This document shows positions 58,401 through 64,000 of a stretch of DNA of 64,000 nucleotides, piece by piece. The first letter of the stretch is position 1. Every line of letters begins with the position of its first letter. Both the position numbers and the translations under genes were made by a program. Source of the stretch: Pseudomonadota bacterium (lineage in GTDB: Bacteria > Cyanobacteriota > Vampirovibrionia > Obscuribacterales > Obscuribacteraceae). The notes beneath the pieces were generated by a model. The model ran no database searches. It was not told where the DNA came from and saw only the letters and a program-made list of their open reading frames with translations. The DNA lies in contig JAJPGY010000039.1 in assembly GCA_021325555.1 (NCBI GenBank), positions 62,001 through 126,000 on the forward strand. Reading direction: 5' to 3'.

Positions 58401-61043
58401 TTACGCCAGGTAGCTCGCCAGCCGCGCCGACTCCCGCTCGCGCAGGAGGACGTTGACGCGCAGCTGCTCGAGAGCCTGAGCGACGGCCATCTGACCGCCC
58501 TTGACCTTGCGCCCGTCGAAGAACGCCTTGACCTCCCGCTCCAGCTCGGGCGTGTCGAGGGCGGACACCGAGCTGGCCATGCGCACGACGCCGTTGTCGG
58601 GGTAGGTCTTGACCATCCTTGCCCAGTTCTTCTTCATGAAGCGCCAGGCCTCGACGCTGGCGACGCTGTTGTTGATGAGCGTCGCGACCAGGTACGGCGC
58701 GTCTTGCGAGCGCACCTGCCCGTTGAGCGTGTGCTCCAGCGTCTTGCGCAGCAGATCCAGGTCCTGGAAGTTGGCCAGGGCGTTCAGGAAGCGCTGCTCC
58801 TCCTGCGGCGTGCCGGAGGCGGAGGCGTTCTTGAACATCTGGAAGAACTGCTCGTAGTCGGCGGCGTCGCCGGTGTGCGAGACGATCCTGACCACGGCCG
58901 CCAGCAGCTCGCTGTCGACCGAGGACTTGTCGGCCTTGTAGCTGGCGAACAGCTCATCGGCCTTTGCTTGCACCGCGGTGTCACCACCGATGGTGCCGAG
59001 CACGCCGATAAGCATCCCGCGCAGCTGGCTGGTCTGAACCGACTCGCCTTCCCTGGCCATCCAGCCGAGACGCTCGACCGCGGGCGCAACCAGGTTGCGC
59101 ACCAGGGCCTGCAGCGCCGGCTTTTTGGCGTCGGGCAGCAAATCGTTCAGCGCGACCAGGGAGCCGGTGATGATGGACCAGACGTTCGGGTCGGTCTCGC
59201 CGGCGAACAGCTTCAGCATCTCCAGGTACTCGGGAGCGCTGACCAGCCCCGCGCGCACGCAGGACCAGGTGTCGTTGACCAGGTTGAACCGCTCGATGAT
59301 CGAGAGGTTCTCCCCCACGTTCGCCGTCAGCTTGCCGAGAAGCGAGCCTTCGTAGCGCACGCGGTAGAAGCCCGAGCCGCCGGCGTTGACCACTACCCAC
59401 TGGTAGTTGCCGACGAACTCGCGGTGCTCCTTGCCCTCGAAGAGGAACTTCCTGGTCTCGATCTCGCCGTTGACCTTCTTCACCCGGACCGTCACCGGGA
59501 CGGGCCAGGTCTGGCTTTCACCGCCCTGGGGCAGGAACTTGAACGGCTGCTGGGTCAGGTCGATGAAACCGTCGCCGGCAGGGGTAACCGTCACCACCGG
59601 GTGACCGGGCGTGAACACCCAGCCGTCCATGATCCGGCGCACCGGGATGTTGAGACCGGACGCCTTGCAGGCCTCCTCAAGCGAATCCCACAGGTCATGC
59701 GTTTCGGTGTTGCCGAACGCGTGCTTGCGGATGTAGGCCGCCACTCCCTGACGGAAGATCTCGGGACCGATGAACTGCTGGATCTGGTAGAGGATAGAGC
59801 AACCCTTCTCGTAGGAGATAAGGTCGAACAGCTCGTCGGCATCCTCGGGCCGGTTGACCACGCACTCGATCGGGTGCGTGGTATTCAGCGAGTCCAGGCG
59901 CATGGCCGCAGCCCGGGAAGGACCGAACTCCTCCCAGATGTTCCATTGCGGGTACTCGACGCTGACCCCCCAGTTCTCCTGGAAGGTCGCGAACGACTCG
60001 TTGAGCCACAGGCCGTTCCACCACTTCATGGTGACCGTGTCGCCGAAGTGGATGTTGTGCGCCAGCTCGTGCCAGACGACCTCCGCCACGCGCTTCTTCT
60101 CGGCGTGGGTGGCGGTCTTCAGGTCGCAGAGCAGCGCCGTCTCCCGGTAGGTGACGAGGCACCAGTTCTCCATGGCGCCCGAAGCGAAGTTGGGGATCGC
60201 CACGTGATAGATGTGATCGCCGGGGAAGCGCATGCCGGTCTCGCGGTTCAGGAATGCGGTTGCCCGGCAAGCCTGCTCGAGCGCGAAGTCGGTGAGGTGC
60301 TCCTTGCCGGGAAGCGTGAAGACGCGGGTTTCGATGCCGTCGACGAAGACAGGCTTCGAGCCCACGAAGTCGCCGACGACGAAGGCCACCAGGTAGGTGG
60401 ACATCTTAATCGTGTCGGCAAACTCGACCACCTTCTTGACCTGGGTCCGCTTGCGATTGCCACGGCGGCCTGCCGGAGCAGCCACAAGCGTCTCCTTGAC
60501 CACCTTGCCGTTGGACAGGGCGGTGAGGTTCTTGTCGACGACGAGCTTGACGCTGAAAACGGCCTTGAACTCGGGCTCGTCGAAGCACGGGAAAGCGCGC
60601 CGCGCGTCCGTGCTCTCGAACTGGGTGACGGCTGCCCAGCGCGTGCGCCCCCGGGCGTCCTTCCAGCTTGCGCGGTAGAAGCCCTTGAGCTTGTCGTTGT
60701 GGATGCCGCGGAACTTGAGATGGAGCTTCCAGGCGCCCGTGCCCAGCGTGCCGGCAAAGGCGATGGTGGCCATCTCGGTTTCGCTGTCGAGCGTGACGGA
60801 GCCCTCGAGGCGGGTGCCGTGCTCGTCCTCGACGCAGGCGGACCTGATCGTCAGGTCCTTGGCGTTGAGGGCGATCTGCGTGCAGGGCTGGAGAACCCTG
60901 ACGAAAATCGTCTCCTCGCCGGAGAAGCGGAAAGTCTCGAGATCCGGCATGATCGTGATCTCGTAACGATCGGGAACGACGTGGCGCAGGAGCCGATAGC
61001 CCTGCTTGTCGACCCGCGTGGTGGGGATAGCTTTTGTAGTCAT
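58401..61043 (-). CDS. M1-family metallo-aminopeptidase
   Basis: 880 residues from the ATG at 61043, with AGGAGG nine bases upstream; the frame is open to 61217 but that part is not protein-like. The M1 fold is clear: VPDRYEITIMPDLETFRFSGEETIFV (start of the beta domain), ASGAMENWCLVTYRE (the GAMEN substrate motif) and WHELAHNIHFGDTVTMKWWNGLWLNESFATFQ, the zinc site. The usual spacing is HExxH-18-E; here 19 residues separate the second His and the Glu, one more than normal (HNIHFG in place of HQWFG). No signal peptide, so it is cytosolic. It removes N-terminal amino acids. The C-terminal ERAP1-like helical domain (about 530-860) is present. Genes 57576 and 55388 follow. Confidence 0.92.
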   Translation of the reverse strand: MTTKAIPTTRVDKQGYRLLRHVVPDRYEITIMPDLETFRFSGEETIFVRVLQPCTQIALNAKDLTIRSACVEDEHGTRLEGSVTLDSETEMATIAFAGTLGTGAWKLHLKFRGIHNDKLKGFYRASWKDARGRTRWAAVTQFESTDARRAFPCFDEPEFKAVFSVKLVVDKNLTALSNGKVVKETLVAAPAGRRGNRKRTQVKKVVEFADTIKMSTYLVAFVVGDFVGSKPVFVDGIETRVFTLPGKEHLTDFALEQACRATAFLNRETGMRFPGDHIYHVAIPNFASGAMENWCLVTYRETALLCDLKTATHAEKKRVAEVVWHELAHNIHFGDTVTMKWWNGLWLNESFATFQENWGVSVEYPQWNIWEEFGPSRAAAMRLDSLNTTHPIECVVNRPEDADELFDLISYEKGCSILYQIQQFIGPEIFRQGVAAYIRKHAFGNTETHDLWDSLEEACKASGLNIPVRRIMDGWVFTPGHPVVTVTPAGDGFIDLTQQPFKFLPQGGESQTWPVPVTVRVKKVNGEIETRKFLFEGKEHREFVGNYQWVVVNAGGSGFYRVRYEGSLLGKLTANVGENLSIIERFNLVNDTWSCVRAGLVSAPEYLEMLKLFAGETDPNVWSIITGSLVALNDLLPDAKKPALQALVRNLVAPAVERLGWMAREGESVQTSQLRGMLIGVLGTIGGDTAVQAKADELFASYKADKSSVDSELLAAVVRIVSHTGDAADYEQFFQMFKNASASGTPQEEQRFLNALANFQDLDLLRKTLEHTLNGQVRSQDAPYLVATLINNSVASVEAWRFMKKNWARMVKTYPDNGVVRMASSVSALDTPELEREVKAFFDGRKVKGGQMAVAQALEQLRVNVLLRERESARLASYLA

Positions 61044-61924
61044 TGGCAATGACCTCCTGCCGCCGAGCGAAATTGACTGGATGCTCGGCTGGTTGGGAAC
61101 CTTATGTTGTGATCTGTGGCATGGACGACGCGCCTTAAAGCAGCGCGACAAGGAAGCGAAGCGCCACAGCCGGCGAAATCGGAAAAACCAGGACGCGCCA
61201 CCGCTAGTGGTGACCATCGGCGCTGTGATCCTGAGCTCGTGGGCTGTACGGACTTCTGTTGATTGACTTGCTTACAGGAAGAGATTTCAAGAAAGTACAA
61301 AGCTAACCTAGGGCCCGCTTCTTACGGCAAGCAAGAGGCAGACACTTAAGAGATACTCATATAAAGCGGGCCTCGCGAGCTTTGCGAGCACCGACAAGAG
61401 TTCTCAAGAGATCTACAGGCTTCTTAAAAGGGCGTATTTTCGGGGCTCCAACACGGCGCTGGTGGCCGAGCTGCACGTATATAGTTCACCTAGCGCAGGG
61501 CCATTAGCGATGTATTACCAGCTTTTTAACCACTTGAAACTCAAGAGGCTGAATTTATATGTTTGAACTATCGTTTCTCATCCAGACCTCTTAGCGAACT
61601 GTAACCGCCCGACAATCCAGCCCACAGCTACATCAGCGCCAGGTTCCCCGCAACCGTGCGAGGCAGGGTAAGGCATACCCTCTCGAGCCGGCGCCGATGC
61701 TTCTGATGCTCAACCAGCGCAAGGCTCGTTGGGCATCGATGTTCCATATCGGCGAACTTACGTCCGCCATTTCCTTTACGGATTCCCACGTCTAGCCGGA
61801 TGAGGAGCCAGGGGCCGGTTCGGCGCGCGCGCGGCATAAATGCTGCCTGCCCGCCTGCCTGCTCGGCAGCACACTCCTCCGGAAACACATGCCGTAACAA
61901 GGCACTCCACTTAAGGGGATAGAC
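61044..61924. other. Long intergenic region between M1 peptidase and acyl-CoA dehydrogenase genes
   Basis: About 880 bases separating divergent genes. An imperfectly spaced inverted repeat GGCCCGCTT (61312-61320) / AAGCGGGCC (61364-61372) with a 43-base loop lies in it. The stretch 61280-61600 is more AT-rich than its surroundings. AAGGGGA near 61913 is the ribosome-binding site of the dehydrogenase. A 782-codon minus frame across this region and the dehydrogenase is not a gene. Nothing else recognised. Confidence 0.45.
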
Positions 61925-63874
61925 ATGAGTCAGAACAAGAACAAGGATCCTCGGTCCGGGAACAACCCGGACGATACTAACCTCGCCGAAGAGGTTCTGC
62001 GTCAAGCCGGCAAGAGCGCGGACGAGGTCAAGCGCACCGGCACCATCGATCGTGCTGACGACCAGGTCGAGAGCCTTTTCGAGGCCAAGTACCGCACGGT
62101 CAACAGCCCGCTGCACAAGGCGGTCTGGGACAACGTCACGCCGGTCGACCTGTTCCGCGCCAGCCTTCTCGATCAGAGCGAGGCCTGCCAGACGGCGATG
62201 AAGCGCTGCCTCGAGGTCATCCGCAAGCACCGTGACGCCGGCACGCTTTACGACGCCAAGGGCAAGCTCAGCGAAGAGCTGGTCCACGGCGAGCTCGCCG
62301 CCGCCGGCTACTGGGGCATGCTCATCGACAAGGAGTACGGTGGGCAGGCCGCTTCCATGCGCAGCTTCATGAACTTCCTCACCCAGATGGCCGCCACCGC
62401 CGACCCGACCACCGCAGGTATGGCGTCGGTCCACGGCTGCATCGGGGCGGTCGACCCGGTCCGCACCTTCGGCACCGACGACCAGAAGAAGCGCATCCTC
62501 ACCCGGCTGGCGGCCGGAGAGACCGTCTCCGCCTTCGCGCTCACCGAGCCGAACGCCGGCTCGGACCTGACGGCGCTGCGCACGACGGCCAGGCTCGACG
62601 GCGACCACTACGTGGTCAACGGCGAGAAGCTGTTCATCACCAACGCCATCTACGGCCGCATCGTCGGCCTGGTGTGCCTGATCGAGGGCAAGCCCGCCGT
62701 CCTGGTGGCCGAGCTGCCGGCGCAGGACACCGAGAGCTTCCAGATCGTGAACTACGGGCTGCACGCGCTCGTGCACACCCACAACAACGGTCTCAAGTTC
62801 ACCAACTTCCGCGTGCCCAAGGAGAACCTGCTGGCGATCGATCACGGGGACGGCCTGACGATTGCGTACCACGGCTTGAACCGCGGTCGCGTCGCCCTCT
62901 GCGCCAACTCCGCCGGCGTCATGCGGCTGCTCCTCCGCAGCATCACCCCCAGGAGCTGGGGAGAGTTCCGCAAGACCTACGGTCAGTCCATCGAGAAGCG
63001 CGAGCTGGTCCAGGCCCGCATGGCCCGGCTGGCGGCGCTGATCGTGGGCGCCGACGCGCTGGTGGCGTGGTGCTCCTCGCTTCTGGACGAAGGCTACCGC
63101 GGCGAGCTCGAGTGCGTCGTCGCCAAGGTCTACGGGTCGGAGGCCCAGAAGGAGGCGGCAATCGAGATCGCCATGAAGACCCACGGCGGTCGCTCCTTCC
63201 TCAAGGGTCACCTGGTCGGCGACAACATCCACGACTACCTCGCCCCCTGCATCTACGAGGGTGAGGGCCAGATGCTGTCGATGGCTCTCTTCAAGACGCT
63301 GGCCAAGGACCACGGCATGCGCTACATGCTGCCGGTCGGAAACCACATGAACGGCATGCTCAAGGCCGTGAAGAAGGGCCAGTTCGGCTCCGCCTTCACG
63401 AACCTGGGCGCCTTCCTGTTCCACGGCGCGCGCTACGCGCTGTGGCAGGCAAGCAAGCGGCTGGCCTTCCGGAACCGCAAGGTAAACGGCATGGACAAGC
63501 GGCTGGCTCGCCACGTCGCCTTCGCGCAGAAGATGTTCCGGCGCCTGCCGCTGGAGCTCTCGAGCGCCATGGTCAAGCACCAGCTCAAGCTGGCTGACCG
63601 GCAGTGCCGGATCAACCACATGTCCCAGCGGGTGCAGGACACCGTCGTTCTCCTGGTCACCGCGCTCCACGCGCAGCAGGTAGGCGACGAAGCGACCATC
63701 CGGGCGGCCGACGTTCTCTGCCAGGACCTGACGCGCAAGCTCACCGGCGCCCAGCCGAGCGACGCCTACTTCAAGGCCTGCAGCAAGCTCGCCGAGCTGG
63801 TCATCTCCGGGCAGTTCCGTCAGCTGGACGGCGTGCCGGAGACAGCGATCCTCCGCAGCTACGAGCAGAAGTAA
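61925..63874 (+). CDS. Acyl-CoA dehydrogenase, very-long-chain type
   Basis: 649 residues, longer than the roughly 390 of short-chain enzymes and close to VLCAD-like proteins with a C-terminal domain. It performs the FAD-dependent first oxidation of beta-oxidation. The N-terminal 60 residues are polar. The dehydrogenase core has YWGMLIDKEYGGQAASM, AFALTEPNAGSDLTALRTTARLDGDHYVVNGEKLFITNA (FAD and substrate site), GRSFLKGHLVGDNIHDY and IYEGEGQMLSM. The last holds the Glu of YEG at the catalytic position of ACADVL-like enzymes. Residues about 480-649 form the extra helical domain (LFHGARYALWQASKRLAFRNRKVNG, LADRQCRINHMSQRVQDTVVLLVTALHAQQVG). AAGGGGA precedes the start. A hairpin follows at 63904. 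Confidence 0.92.
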   Translation: MSQNKNKDPRSGNNPDDTNLAEEVLRQAGKSADEVKRTGTIDRADDQVESLFEAKYRTVNSPLHKAVWDNVTPVDLFRASLLDQSEACQTAMKRCLEVIRKHRDAGTLYDAKGKLSEELVHGELAAAGYWGMLIDKEYGGQAASMRSFMNFLTQMAATADPTTAGMASVHGCIGAVDPVRTFGTDDQKKRILTRLAAGETVSAFALTEPNAGSDLTALRTTARLDGDHYVVNGEKLFITNAIYGRIVGLVCLIEGKPAVLVAELPAQDTESFQIVNYGLHALVHTHNNGLKFTNFRVPKENLLAIDHGDGLTIAYHGLNRGRVALCANSAGVMRLLLRSITPRSWGEFRKTYGQSIEKRELVQARMARLAALIVGADALVAWCSSLLDEGYRGELECVVAKVYGSEAQKEAAIEIAMKTHGGRSFLKGHLVGDNIHDYLAPCIYEGEGQMLSMALFKTLAKDHGMRYMLPVGNHMNGMLKAVKKGQFGSAFTNLGAFLFHGARYALWQASKRLAFRNRKVNGMDKRLARHVAFAQKMFRRLPLELSSAMVKHQLKLADRQCRINHMSQRVQDTVVLLVTALHAQQVGDEATIRAADVLCQDLTRKLTGAQPSDAYFKACSKLAELVISGQFRQLDGVPETAILRSYEQK

Positions 63875-63903
63875 CTCCGCTCGGGCTCGAGCCGCGCCCG
63901 CAA

Positions 63904-63931
63904 GCGGCGGACTCCGTCCGGGGTCCGCCGC
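63904..63931 (+). terminator. Hairpin after the acyl-CoA dehydrogenase
   Basis: GCGGCGGAC (63904-63912) pairs with GTCCGCCGC (63923-63931); three further pairs reduce the loop to four bases. It lies 30 bases past the stop. There is no T tract, so it may be a Rho-assisted or stabilising structure. Confidence 0.45.
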
Positions 63932-64000
63932 CTGGCGGCAAGGCCTTGTCGCCAAGGCATAACTCACAACTTTCACCTCACAGTGCCCAGCCGGCGCGCG

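Noticed and set aside
57873-61052. A 1059-codon plus-strand open frame
   Set aside because: It lies opposite the M1 peptidase and the C26 hydrolase, whose motifs are intact. Its translation is rich in His, Asp, Arg and Leu with no domain, as expected for an antisense shadow in GC-rich DNA.
61628-63976. A 782-codon minus-strand open frame
   Set aside because: Antisense to the acyl-CoA dehydrogenase, which has clear FAD and catalytic motifs. No ribosome-binding site or family motif.

Overview
The window is a GC-rich, gene-dense bacterial chromosome segment using the standard bacterial code. It contains the replication-origin neighbourhood: jag, yidC, yidD, rnpA and rpmH run leftward, and dnaA and dnaN run rightward from about 48.75 kb, with a cluster of variant DnaA-box-like sequences between dnaA and dnaN. 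The lineage cannot be fixed from sequence alone. Many secreted TPR proteins, a YidC without the proteobacterial N-terminal P1 domain, ClpC, CsoR, and patatin and beta-oxidation genes suggest a heterotrophic non-proteobacterium. A non-photosynthetic relative of Cyanobacteria is my best guess, offered as inference. I saw no insertion sequences, phage genes or CRISPR arrays.

Layout. 0.7-3 kb: a protein with DHH-phosphoesterase-like motifs, then trmD. 3-7.3 kb (minus): a module of two related secreted TPR proteins around a secreted von Willebrand A protein, with the RNase P RNA gene upstream. 7.7-14.2 kb: a four-S1-domain protein, an SPFH/band-7 membrane protein with a small membrane protein, an Ala/Gly-rich protein, an ORF broken by an in-frame TGA, a GH5-like glycoside hydrolase and a secreted unknown. 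14.3-24.7 kb: a lipid region with the fadI/fadJ beta-oxidation pair, three tandem patatin-like lipases and a long-chain acyl-CoA synthetase. 24.9-32.5 kb: small secreted, regulatory and membrane proteins, then clpC, topA and tsaE. 32.7-37.4 kb: a third TPR paralogue, a long TPR protein, a Pro-rich secreted protein, coaE and a CsoR-type repressor. 37.4-46.2 kb: a 1288-residue helicase/nuclease/zinc-ribbon fusion, a peptide-binding protein, a glycosyltransferase and a membrane J-domain protein. 46.3-52.2 kb: the origin region and a tRNA-Asp. 52.4-64 kb: a secreted repeat protein, a Spinster-like MFS transporter, a DUF3307-type protein, a membrane-anchored FMN glutamate-synthase-like protein beside a class I glutamine amidotransferase-like hydrolase, an M1 aminopeptidase with an unusual metal motif, and a VLCAD-like acyl-CoA dehydrogenase.

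How the genes fit together. Acyl-CoA synthetase, acyl-CoA dehydrogenase, FadJ and FadI cover activation and all steps of the beta-oxidation cycle, and the patatin-like enzymes could supply fatty acids from lipids. The origin genes are the conserved housekeeping set. The most unusual points are (i) a DnaA whose DNA-recognition signature is altered beside DnaA-box-like sequences that all carry the same base change, (ii) the multidomain helicase fusion, (iii) a TPR protein family with an undescribed C-terminal signature, and (iv) an M1 peptidase with one extra residue inside its zinc motif.
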